DNA of 15,239 bases, from positions 1 to 15,239 of the forward strand of contig DASTOW010000306.1 of NCBI GenBank assembly GCA_035762425.1, in the 5' to 3' direction. The notes under the pieces were generated by a model. It had not been told where the DNA came from. It saw nothing but the letters and a program-made list of their open reading frames with translations, and did not search any database. Shown in pieces: positions 8,837 to 15,094 of the stretch (its first letter is position 1; each line of letters begins with the position of its first letter). The DNA comes from AWTP1-13 sp035762425 (GTDB lineage Bacteria > Pseudomonadota > Alphaproteobacteria > Rhizobiales > Hyphomicrobiaceae). The position numbers and the translations under genes are program-made.

Positions 8837-8868
8837 GCGCAGGTCGGTGAAAGCCTTAGGTTTAGGTC

Positions 8869-9168
8869 ATGCGTACGGATCGCCGAGCAGCGTTGGGTAG
8901 TGCTGGTCCGACCGGCGGTGCCAAGATCCTTGCGTTCAAGCGCCGGGGCGCGGCCGGCAAGGCCAGGCTGCCGCAGATCAGAGATCCGCTGCGCCACATG
9001 CACGATCAGGCAGATCGCGTGCGAATGCGGGAAAACTTGGCGGCAGCGCTGATCATCGCGTTGCTGCTGGGCACCGGCTATTGGCTGATCGATGAGTTGC
9101 GCGCCAGCGCCCGGGTCACCGCCTGCCTCCAAGCCGGCCATCAAAATTGTGCTGGCCTCTCCAAGTGA
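8869..9168 (+). CDS. Small single-span membrane protein, hypothetical
   Basis: This is a 99-codon frame beginning 32 bases after the pump gene. The N-terminal part is basic (AKILAFKRRGAAGKARLPQI). The C-terminal part has one transmembrane helix (LAAALIIALLLGTGYWLI) and then a short tail with two cysteines (VTACLQAGHQNCAGLSK). That helix plus 'RASARVTACLQAGHQNC' tail resembles short uncharacterised proteins common in Bradyrhizobium-like genomes; this is recollection, not a search. ATG 8998 (57 aa) and ATG 9025 (47 aa, MRENLAAALI...) are equally possible starts, and none has a good Shine-Dalgarno. The tail would lie outside the cytoplasm if the positive-inside rule holds. Co-transcription with the RND genes is likely from spacing, but no function is assignable. 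Confidence 0.5.
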   Translation: MRTDRRAALGSAGPTGGAKILAFKRRGAAGKARLPQIRDPLRHMHDQADRVRMRENLAAALIIALLLGTGYWLIDELRASARVTACLQAGHQNCAGLSK

Positions 9169-9200
9169 GGTGGTAAGGGCGGCAGGCATTAGGGGGCGTG

Positions 9201-9230
9201 ACCCTCTCCCATAGCGTATGGGGAGAGGGT
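9201..9230 (+). terminator. CCCTCTCC/GGAGAGGG hairpin, possible terminator of the RND operon
   Basis: ACCCTCTCCCATA (9201-9213), loop GCG, TATGGGGAGAGGGT (9217-9230) pair along their whole length with one bulged G. It starts 32 bases after the small membrane-protein gene. This sequence type recurs between genes in many proteobacteria. No T-run follows on the + strand, so a terminator role is inferred from position and stem strength. Confidence 0.5.
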
Positions 9231-9244
9231 AGGGCGCGGAGGGT

Positions 9245-9331
9245 GCCATCCCCGGAAAAGTCCGGGACCTAGCCGCATGGGCGGCGGGTGGCTCTGGGTC
9301 CCGCTCTGGGCTGCGCTCAGGCCGAAATGAC
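9245..9331. repeat. Palindromic intergenic element, copy 2
   Basis: This element shares TGGCTCTGGGT (9289-9299) and GCTCAGGCC (9315-9323) with the element at 460-564. Its right end, CCGAAATGAC (9322-9331), matches the other's CCGGGATGAC at 8 of 10 bases. The left end carries a small perfect hairpin, CCCGGA AAAG TCCGGG (9251-9266). It looks like a diverged member of the same dispersed family. Its boundaries are approximate. Confidence 0.55.
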
Positions 9332-9579
9332 GGCCATTCACCATTGGCAGCAATCTGCAACACAGCTTATCCCGTCGTCCGCGGCACCCGCATGGTGAGG
9401 CCATCACGCTCCGCTCCAGGGATCGCCATACTCGAGAGGCGTTGCACGCCAAGAGCGGGCGGCGGCCGCCCAAGGCAACGCGTCTTGCCGGAACCAGGCT
9501 CCGCATCACAGGCGGGCTGCCATGCCCGGTCGCCAGTGATCATTAAATGTGATGCCTAGGCCAAACATCCTGCGCGGGA

Positions 9580-9618
9580 CGATGAGGAAGCCGCTGCGTC
9601 GCATGCGGTGTCTCATCG
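9580..9618. other. Two-part hairpin upstream of the AbrB-family gene
   Basis: Outer arms CGATGAG (9580-9586) and CTCATCG (9612-9618) pair perfectly. Inside, after a small internal loop, CCGCTGC (9591-9597) pairs with GCATGCGG (9601-9608) with one bulge. It lies 115 bases before the ATG at 9734. It could be a leader structure or a remnant of a repeat; no T-run follows. Confidence 0.4.
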
Positions 9619-9733
9619 CCCCGCCCGCGACAGCGGTGCAGCTTGAGAATTTGCGCCCGAGGCTTTAGTCATGCCGAGCCGGCAGGAGAAGAGCTGATCG
9701 GCGCACCCAGTCGGAGAGGGCAAGCCGCCCATC

Positions 9734-10822
9734 ATGACGCGCCTGCCGCCCGAGCCGCAGACCTCCGGGGCCGTCGCAGGCCTCGCGGTTTCCGCGCAAT
9801 GGGCGATTCTGCTCAGCGGCTCTGTTGTGCTGGCCGCGCTGCTGGAGTTGGTCGCCCTGCCGGCAGCCCTGCTGCTTGGGCCGATGCTGGCCGGCATCCT
9901 GCTCGCGACCAACGGTGGCCGGATCCGCGTGCCGCGCTTGCCGGCGACCATCGCACAGACAATGATCGGCCTATTGGTGGCGCGCTCAATCACCGGCGAC
10001 ATCGTCGTCACCTTTGTCAAGAGTTGGCCGCTGTTTCTCGGCGTGGTGGCAGCGATCATCGCCACGAGTGCCTTGCTCGGCTGGATGATCGCCAGGCTCA
10101 AGGTGCTGCCCGGCACAACTGCCGTGTGGGGCGTGGCCCCGGGCGGTGCCTCAGTCATGATGCTGATGTCCGGCGACTTCGGCGCCGATGCCCGGCTGGT
10201 GGCGTTCATGCAGTACCTGCGCGTGGTGCTGGTGGCCGGCGCGGCATCATTGGTGGGGTGGCTGTGGACGGGAGCATCGGCCGTCGCGCCCGCCATCGTT
10301 TGGTTTCCGCCGGTGGATTGGCCGAGCTTTGCAGCAACCCTGGCGGTCGCAGGCGTGAGCGGTGTTATCGGGGTTGCCTTGAGAATTCCCGGCGCGGCCC
10401 TGCTTTTGCCGATGACCGTCAGCGCGGTTCTGCAAGGTATGGGCTTGCTCAGCATCACGCTGCCGCCGTGGCTGCTGGCGGTTGCCTACACGGTGCTCGG
10501 CTGGAACATCGGCCTGGGGTTCACGCGCGATATCCTCATGCATGCCTATCGCGCGCTGCCGCAGGTCGCATTGTCGATTTTCATTTTGATGGCAGTGTGC
10601 GCGGCGCTGGCGTTCGTGCTGGTGCGTGCGGCCGGCATCGATCCGCTGACGGCGTTTCTCGCGACCAGCCCGGGCGGCGTGGACACGGTCGCCATCATTG
10701 CCGCGTCGAGCAACGTCGACGTGCCTTTCGTGATGGCGCTGCAGGCCGTGCGGCTGGTGATCGTGCTGATCGCCGGGCCGCCGCTCGCCCGCTTCGTGGC
10801 GCAGCGCATGCTGCGCGGGTGA
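9734..10822 (+). CDS. AbrB family membrane transporter (former 'ammonia monooxygenase' family)
   Basis: This is a 362-residue, very hydrophobic protein with about 10 membrane segments. It fits the AbrB/YdbN-type family, which databases long mislabelled 'ammonia monooxygenase'; it is unrelated to AmoA. It is built as two similar halves. 'GVAPGGASVMMLM' (133-145) followed by 'RLVAFMQYLRVVLVAGA' (154-170) is echoed by 'ATSPGGVDTVAIIA' (310-323) followed by 'PFVMALQAVRLVIVLIAG' (331-348). Likewise 'ALPAALLLGPMLAGILLA' (41-58) is echoed by 'IPGAALLLPMTVSAVLQG' (218-235). The conserved PGG turns probably line the transport path (inference). The substrate is unknown for most members. A GGAGAGGG (9713-9720) upstream of ATG 9734 is an acceptable, slightly distant binding site. 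It appears to be a single-gene unit; the next gene is a broken outer-membrane protein. Confidence 0.85.
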   Translation: MTRLPPEPQTSGAVAGLAVSAQWAILLSGSVVLAALLELVALPAALLLGPMLAGILLATNGGRIRVPRLPATIAQTMIGLLVARSITGDIVVTFVKSWPLFLGVVAAIIATSALLGWMIARLKVLPGTTAVWGVAPGGASVMMLMSGDFGADARLVAFMQYLRVVLVAGAASLVGWLWTGASAVAPAIVWFPPVDWPSFAATLAVAGVSGVIGVALRIPGAALLLPMTVSAVLQGMGLLSITLPPWLLAVAYTVLGWNIGLGFTRDILMHAYRALPQVALSIFILMAVCAALAFVLVRAAGIDPLTAFLATSPGGVDTVAIIAASSNVDVPFVMALQAVRLVIVLIAGPPLARFVAQRMLRG

Positions 10823-10917
10823 TCAAGAGGGGACGTCGTGCGGACAGCAATTGCCCTGTCGTCTAGCGGGCCGCTTGCCATGCGAGCCCTGTCATTCTCG
10901 CTTGTTCGCGTCAGCGG

Positions 10918-10923
10918 TATACT
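10918..10923 (+). promoter_or_regulatory. Possible -10 box upstream of the beta-barrel pseudogene
   Basis: TATACT sits in the 230-base gap between the AbrB-family gene and the broken beta-barrel gene, about 130 bases before the latter's likely start. A matching -35 is poor (TTCTCG at 17-base spacing), so the call is weak. Confidence 0.2.
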
Positions 10924-11052
10924 GAAGGCAATTCTGGTCGGCCAATTGTAGGTCGTGGTTTCTGGCCATGCCGCAACAGCGGTGGCATTGGCCAACGCAT
11001 GCGCGAGGTACGCTCTTGTGCTGCTTCCCCTACCTATCACACTCCCGGTCGT

Positions 11053-11893
11053 ATGATATGGACTGCGAGTAGATGGGCGGCGTGGTGCCGCGCCATTGCG
11101 CCCGCACTGGTTGCCGGCATGGCGGCGGTGGGCGCTCGACGTCGCTGCGCGCCGAGCCACCGTCGCTGTTCAGCGGGTTCTATTCGGGCTGAACGCCGGT
11201 GCTGCTTCGGGGCAGTCGGCCTTCTCGACAAACCCGAATTGTCCGCCGGCAATCGTTGACGCCACGTTCTGCAACGCCTCACCCGTTCCTACGACAGTGA
11301 ATGGCGCCGCCGTGGCAGAAAGTGGCAAGGGAAAGCTTTCGCCTAGCGGCTTCACCGGCGGTGCGCAGGCGGGCTACAATTGGCAGAGGGGCCACATCGT
11401 CTACGGCGGCGAGGTCGATTTCGGCATCCTCGATGTCGGCAAGCGGGCTACGCAGAGTGGGATGTTTCCGGTCGCCTTCCTGGGCACGCAGTACACGCTC
11501 ACGCAGAAGGTGAATGCGGACTGGCTCGCCACGCTGCGGACGCCTGGGCTTCACGATGATGCGGCACATCCTGCTATACGCGACGGGCGGCCTGGCCTTC
11601 TCGGACGTCGCGTTTTCCAACGGCTACAGTGACAACGCCATCGCTGCCACCTTCCCCGGCGGCAGCGGCTATCGCAGCAAGTCGGCCATAAGGACTGGCT
11701 GGACCACGGGCGTTGGCGTTGAATGGGTACATGACGCGAATTGGTTGATCAGGCTGGAATACCTTTACGTCGACCTGGGCTCGATGCATGTCGGGGTTCC
11801 GATTAGCAACACGCCGCAGTTCACCAGACCATGACCGTTACCTCGGACCTGACGGCGCAGATCGGCCGCCTGGGTGTCAGCTATCGCTACTGA
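11053..11893 (+). pseudogene. Outer-membrane beta-barrel protein (Omp25/Omp31-like), frameshifted
   Basis: The pieces of one gene lie in shifting frames. A hydrophobic leader (RAIAPALVAGMAAVGA) is in one frame from ATG 11053. 'EPPSLFSGFYSG' is in another, ending at TGA 11190. 'LNAGAASGQS' through 'GFTGGAQAGYNWQRGHIVYG' and 'YTLTQKVNADWLATLR' are in a third, to about 11540. 'RLGFTMMRHILLYATGGLAF' through 'NWLIRLEYLYVDLGSM' are in a fourth stretch, to about 11823. The last strand, 'MTVTSDLTAQIGRLGVSYRY', is at 11831-11893 and ends in the aromatic residue typical of OMPs. Together these give the classic rhizobial small porin-like barrel: 'SGFYSGLNAG', 'GGAQAGYNWQ', 'EYLYVDLG' and a C-terminal Tyr. 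The breaks fit one lost C near 11189, two lost bases near 11540 and one lost base near 11825, plus a probable shift in the leader. Encoded sequence is still well conserved, so decay is recent; assembly error is the alternative. Confidence 0.75.
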
Positions 11894-11957
11894 AGCCGCC
11901 CGTGCGGCCCGTGGCCGGAGCACTCGGCAGCGGCAGCCTTCCTTTGATCGCAGAGCG

Positions 11958-11982
11958 CTTGACGCACAAGCGGTGCGTCGAG
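11958..11982. other. Hairpin after the beta-barrel pseudogene
   Basis: CTTGACGCAC (11958-11967), loop AAGCG, GTGCGTCGAG (11973-11982) form a 10-bp stem with one G-T pair. It starts 64 bases after the pseudogene stop and 12 bases before the TTGACA promoter hexamer. It could be a terminator lacking a T-run, or part of the control region. Confidence 0.4.
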
Positions 11983-11993
11983 CGTTGCTGTGC

Positions 11994-12021
11994 TTGACAA
12001 ACTAGAACACTGTTATACCAT
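11994..12021 (+). promoter_or_regulatory. Sigma-70-type promoter ahead of the SRPBCC gene
   Basis: A perfect TTGACA (11994-11999) is followed after 16 bases by TACCAT (12016-12021), which matches TATAAT at 4 of 6 positions. The whole segment to about 12030 is AT-rich against a very GC-rich background. It points toward the SRPBCC gene 115 bases downstream. Other -10 choices in the same AT-rich patch are possible. Confidence 0.6.
12003..12017. promoter_or_regulatory. 15-bp palindrome inside the promoter, probable repressor operator
   Basis: TAGAACA C TGTTATA is an inverted repeat with one mismatch around a central C, lying between the -35 and -10 hexamers. Size, symmetry and placement fit an operator for a TetR-type repressor; no regulator gene is in the window, so this is inference. 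Confidence 0.5.
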
Positions 12022-12040
12022 ATTTACAAAAGAACGCTGC

Positions 12041-12073
12041 TTGCGCACGGGAACCAGGCTGGCCGGTGCGCAA
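12041..12073 (+). other. Leader hairpin upstream of the SRPBCC gene
   Basis: TTGCGCAC (12041-12048) and GTGCGCAA (12066-12073) form a perfect 8-bp stem around a 17-base loop, in the predicted 5' leader between promoter and start codon. It may be structural only; no riboswitch class is recognised. Confidence 0.4.
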
Positions 12074-12135
12074 CCAGGAGCCGCTGGGCTTAGGCGAAGC
12101 AGCGCGAGGAAACGGCCCGGATAAAGGATGGGATG

Positions 12136-12396
12136 ATGCCGAAGGTCTTCGTCAGCACGGTCATCAACGCGCCGATCGAGCGCGTTTGGCGCGTGACCAG
12201 CGACTTTAACGGGTTGCCGGCCTGGATGCCCGGCATGAAGGACAGTGCCATCGAACCCGGCAAAAAGGCCACCGAGGTCGGCGCGGTTCGCAAGCTTGGC
12301 ATGGCCGGCACGAAGGATGTGCTGCGCGTGGAGCAGGTGGGGCGCACGCCCTTGCCGCTGTCACATTGTGCGACCACACTGAGATGGAGAAACTGA
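12136..12396 (+). pseudogene. SRPBCC-family (polyketide cyclase/START-like) protein, truncated
   Basis: ATG 12136 follows AAAGGA (12123-12128) at a 7-base spacing; an adjacent ATG at 12133 is the alternative. The N-terminal 65 or so residues are typical of SRPBCC ligand-binding proteins: 'VFVSTVINAPIERVWRVTSD' then 'FNGLPAWMPGMKDSAIEPG', then 'VGAVRKLGMAGTKDVLRVEQ'. Family members run about 140-150 residues, but this frame ends after 86. The expected C-terminal strands and long helix are missing, and no frame downstream supplies them before the next gene at 12425. The closing residues 'LPLSHCATTLRWRN' faintly recall a later strand of the family, which would fit an internal deletion; this is weak. 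It is most likely a non-functional remnant behind an intact-looking promoter. Confidence 0.65.
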
Positions 12397-12424
12397 CAGG
12401 CAGTGGAAAGTGGCGGACCCGGCC

Positions 12425-13111
12425 ATGACGGCAAGGACTGCTAGCAGAATCGCGGCGGTGGCCCTTGCCCTGGTGCTGCTGGCGCTCGTCTGGGGCTTCA
12501 CGCCGATTTCCCGGTTCGCCAATCCGGAAGCTGTCACTGCTGCCATGGGCGCCGTTGCGGCCAGCCCGTGGCGGCTGGCCATCGTGCTCGGATGCTATCT
12601 GGTTGCCGGTATCGTTATCTTCCCGGTGTTGCTGCTGATGTTTGCCTGCGCGGCGGTGTTTGGCCCAGTGGCGGGATTTGCCTTTTCGACCGCCGGCCTG
12701 CTGGCGAGCGCGGCACTGAATTACGCAATCGGCGCGTGGCTAGGCCGCGGTGTGCTGCAGGACAGGCTGGGGCCGCGCTTCGAGGCCGCGCGCTTGGCTC
12801 TCATGCAGAGAGGCTTGACCACGACGGCGGTGGTGCGCGCCATCCCGGGATCGCCGTTTGCGTTGGTCAGCGTCGCCGCCGGCGCGAGCGACATTCGCTT
12901 TGTCGACTACCTGGTAGGAACCGCCATCGGCATCATGGTGCCGGTCAGCGTGATGACCGTGGCGAGTGATCAAACATTTCGGCTGCTGACAGAGCCGGAC
13001 GCCAAGCACGTTGCCGTGCTGGTGGGCGTGGTCGTGCTTTGGATTGCCGTAGCCTTCGGCGCTCAGGCCGTCCTCGAGAGGATCACGAAAGGACACGGAC
13101 GCGGCGGTTAG
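12425..13111 (+). CDS. TVP38/TMEM64 family (SNARE-associated, VTT-domain) membrane protein
   Basis: The protein has 228 residues from ATG 12425; GTG 12410 is in frame and possible but has GGAA only one base away. It has a first membrane helix (AAVALALVLLALVWG, 10-24), then the VTT domain: 'VAGIVIFPVLLLMFACAAVF' (60-79), 'GPVAGFAFSTAGLLASAALN' (80-99), 'YAIGAWLGRGV' (100-110). The family signature is a conserved Arg and Pro in 'VVRAIPGSPFALVSVAAGAS' (136-155), then 'YLVGTAIGIMVP' (162-173). A last helix (VAVLVGVVVLWIAVAFGA) precedes a short basic tail. VTT proteins are polytopic inner-membrane proteins related to DedA; a lipid scramblase- or transporter-like role is suspected from relatives, not shown here. 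The broken SRPBCC gene ends 28 bases upstream, so both may share one transcript. The stop codon overlaps the stop of the opposing acyl-CoA synthetase. Confidence 0.87.
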   Translation: MTARTASRIAAVALALVLLALVWGFTPISRFANPEAVTAAMGAVAASPWRLAIVLGCYLVAGIVIFPVLLLMFACAAVFGPVAGFAFSTAGLLASAALNYAIGAWLGRGVLQDRLGPRFEAARLALMQRGLTTTAVVRAIPGSPFALVSVAAGASDIRFVDYLVGTAIGIMVPVSVMTVASDQTFRLLTEPDAKHVAVLVGVVVLWIAVAFGAQAVLERITKGHGRGG

Positions 13112-14595
13112 TTGACCCGCCGCTCGTAGCCCTGCCAGTAGGTCTCGCGCAGCGTGCGCTTCAAGAGTTTGCCGCTGGCATTGCGCGGCAGCTTGTCGAT
13201 GAAATCGACGGAGCGCGGCCGCTTGTAGCCCGCGAGCTTGTCGCGCGCCCAATCGAGCAGGGCCTGCTCGGTCAGGCCGGTGTCGGGGCGCTTCACGACC
13301 ACGGCCTTGACAGCCTCGCCCCACTTTGCATCGGGCACGCCGATCACGGCAAGTTCAACGATATCAGGGTGTGCGGCAAGCACTGCCTCGACTTCGGCTG
13401 GATAGACGTTCTCGCTGCCCGACACGATCATGTCCTTGATGCGGTCCTTGATGAAAATGAAGCCGTCGGCATCGATGTAGCCGGCGTCGCCGGTGTGGAA
13501 CCAGCCGCCGCGGATGGCATCGCTGGTCGCTTTTTGGCGCCCCCAGTAGCCGTGCATCAGGTTCTCGCCCTGGTAGACGATCTCTCCGACCTGTCCGACC
13601 GGCACATCGTTGCCGTCAAGACCCACGACACGAGCGCGGCCGCCGAACATGCACCGGCCGCACGACAGCAGCCGCTCGCCGACGTGGTGCTCGAAGGTCA
13701 GCGCCGTGAAGGGCCCGGCGGTCTCCGTTAGTCCGTAGATCTGCGTGAACTTGCACTTGAAGATGTCGATGCAGCGCTTGAGGAGGTCGGGCGAGATCGG
13801 TGCCGTGCCATAGGTGATGTGCTTGAAGTTGGAGAAGTCGGCGGCGCGAGCCGCCGGCAGCTCGGTCAAGAACAGCATGACCGAAGGCACCAGCAGGGCG
13901 GTCTCGATCTTCTGCTCGACGATGGTCTTGAGCAGAGCTTCGGGGACGATCTCACGGACGATGACGAGGGTTGCGCCTTCCTGCATGCTCCAGATCGCCC
14001 AGCCGGCGCCGCCGAGGTGGAACATCGGCATACACACCAGCGAGGGGCCGCCTTCGCGGATCTCGGGCATCTCCAGCGCCAGGCAGAGGCCCGTGTTGAG
14101 CACGTTCCAGCCGGTCAGCATGGCACCCTTCGGTAATCCGGTAGTGCCCGACGTCGAGAACTGCCAGGTGACCGCGCCATCGATGTCGCGATGCGGGTCC
14201 ATGCCGCCGCGGGGCAGCTCCTCGAAATTCAAGGTGCGTACGCCGGCGGACACACCGTGCTGCTTGAACTCCGGTCCGGTGACGACCAGTTTCGGCTTGA
14301 TGTCGTCGATGATCAGGCGGACCTCGTGCGGCGTCAGGCGCCAGTTGAGCGGCGCCGCAACGATGCCAGCCTTGTCGAGGGCGAACAGCAGCTCAAGGTA
14401 GGCGGCGCAGTTCTTGTCGAGGATGGCGACGCGGTCACCGGGTTCCAAGCCGAGCTGGATGATCAGTGCAGCCGCCAGCGCTGAGCTCGCAGCATCAAGT
14501 TGTGCATAGGTTTGTGTCTTGCCCTCGTAGAGCACGGCCGCCAGGTTGGGATGGCGTTGGGCGCGCCAACGCAGCAGCTCGGCGATCGTGCGCAT
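13108..14595 (-). CDS. Acyl-CoA synthetase (AMP-forming, class I adenylate-forming enzyme)
   Basis: The 495-residue enzyme activates a carboxylic acid to acyl-AMP and then acyl-CoA in the cytoplasm. All core motifs are intact: the phosphate loop 'STSGTTGLPKG' (147-157), 'MPMFHLGGAGWA' (189-200), 'TYGTAPISPDLLKR' (261-274), 'QIYGLTETAG' (285-294), 'GWFHTGDAGYIDADGF' (364-379), the hinge 'KDRIKDMIVSGSENVYPAEV' (383-402), and 'LPRNASGKLLKR' (469-480) with catalytic Lys476. Overall look is of the medium/long-chain fatty acid or aromatic acid ligases, but the substrate cannot be read from the motifs. The start is well supported: GGAGGAGG lies 5-8 bases before ATG on the - strand (14601-14608). It is the last gene of a likely three-gene - strand unit, 40 bases after a thioesterase gene. 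Its TAA overlaps the TAG of the converging TVP38 gene. Confidence 0.93.
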   Translation of the reverse strand: MRTIAELLRWRAQRHPNLAAVLYEGKTQTYAQLDAASSALAAALIIQLGLEPGDRVAILDKNCAAYLELLFALDKAGIVAAPLNWRLTPHEVRLIIDDIKPKLVVTGPEFKQHGVSAGVRTLNFEELPRGGMDPHRDIDGAVTWQFSTSGTTGLPKGAMLTGWNVLNTGLCLALEMPEIREGGPSLVCMPMFHLGGAGWAIWSMQEGATLVIVREIVPEALLKTIVEQKIETALLVPSVMLFLTELPAARAADFSNFKHITYGTAPISPDLLKRCIDIFKCKFTQIYGLTETAGPFTALTFEHHVGERLLSCGRCMFGGRARVVGLDGNDVPVGQVGEIVYQGENLMHGYWGRQKATSDAIRGGWFHTGDAGYIDADGFIFIKDRIKDMIVSGSENVYPAEVEAVLAAHPDIVELAVIGVPDAKWGEAVKAVVVKRPDTGLTEQALLDWARDKLAGYKRPRSVDFIDKLPRNASGKLLKRTLRETYWQGYERRVN

Positions 14596-14635
14596 GGTGC
14601 TCCTCCTCCCTTTGCCCTACGCCGTCGCGGGCGGC

Positions 14636-15049
14636 TTATAGGGCGCTGATGGCGCCCATGATTTTCTGCAACGACACGGCCGCGCGTTCGTGCTCGACGT
14701 TGGCGACGGTCCGCTCACCATCCTGGATGCGCACGGCAAAGCGGAAGCGGTTCTTCTCTCGCTCTTTCAGTATGGCCTCGATAACGAGGACGGCGCCGAC
14801 CTTGCTCGGCCCCAGATGATCAATCACGACCCGGCTGCCTACCGTGATCTGGCCCGGCTGCAGTAGGCTCTCGACCATGCGGAAGCAGGCAACCTCGGCG
14901 ATCTTCACCAGGTATGGGGTGGCGGCGACAGGCGGCATGCCGGGCAGCACGGCGGCAACCGTGTCGGCCTCCTGCACGGTGACCGTTTGCCTGAAGGTGG
15001 AGCCGACGCCGTCGGTGGTTTGCGATTGTGGAGTGTCGGAGGACGCCAT
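14636..15049 (-). CDS. Fluoroacetyl-CoA thioesterase-like hotdog protein
   Basis: The 137-residue single hotdog-fold thioesterase resembles FlK of Streptomyces and the many FlK-like proteins of unknown substrate. The catalytic triad of FlK (Thr42, Glu50, His76) has direct counterparts: Thr44 and Glu52 in 'ATPYLVKIAEVACFRMVE', with the same 8-residue spacing, and His78 in 'VGSRVVIDHLGPSKVG' (70-85). The C-terminal strands 'RFRFAVRIQDGERTVANVEH' and 'ERAAVSL' also fit. It would hydrolyse a short or unusual acyl-CoA in the cytoplasm. Fluoroacetyl-CoA itself is not implied, since most relatives occur in organisms without fluoroacetate. The Shine-Dalgarno at ATG 15049 is weak (GGGCAGAG); no better internal start is seen. 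The downstream gene is an acyl-CoA synthetase, so the pair both makes and breaks CoA thioesters. Confidence 0.82.
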   Translation of the reverse strand: MASSDTPQSQTTDGVGSTFRQTVTVQEADTVAAVLPGMPPVAATPYLVKIAEVACFRMVESLLQPGQITVGSRVVIDHLGPSKVGAVLVIEAILKEREKNRFRFAVRIQDGERTVANVEHERAAVSLQKIMGAISAL

Positions 15050-15094
15050 GAGTGCTCTGCCCGGTTTGAGATTGTGATGACCCGAGCAGAACGC

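Larger units (their letters stand above)
9169..9733. other. Gene-free stretch with hairpins between the efflux operon and abrB
   Basis: No convincing coding frame is seen here on either strand; the short frames present (for example 9344-9559 + and 9189-9509 -) are arginine/proline/cysteine-rich with no recognisable domain. The stretch holds a GAGAGGG/CCCTCTC hairpin (9201-9230), a second palindromic element (9245-9331) and a two-part hairpin (9580-9618). Bases between these (about 9340-9570) show nothing I can name. Confidence 0.6.

Noticed and set aside
9189..9559. Possible small genes in the gap after the efflux operon (9344-9559 + and 9189-9509 -)
   Set aside because: They run across hairpins and the palindromic element, have biased Arg/Pro/Cys composition, and lack binding sites or any recognisable domain.
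9613..10458. 281-codon - strand frame opposite the AbrB-family gene
   Set aside because: Low-complexity Ala/Thr/Pro/Arg composition with no domain; antisense to a solid gene.
9643..10866. 407-codon + frame overlapping the AbrB-family gene in another frame
   Set aside because: Arg/Ala/Gly-rich with no hydrophobic pattern; the overlapping 362-residue frame has the full membrane-protein pattern and family motifs.
10924..11052. Possible small RNA suggested by GGCCAAT (10940-10946) and ATTGGCC (10987-10993)
   Set aside because: The arms are only 7 bp with a 40-base loop and imperfect inner pairing; no terminator follows and the promoter evidence is weak.
10546..11160. 204-codon - strand frame spanning the end of the AbrB-family gene and the gap after it
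   Set aside because: About half is antisense to the AbrB-family gene, composition is Arg/Ser/Thr/Ala-rich, and no family is recognisable.
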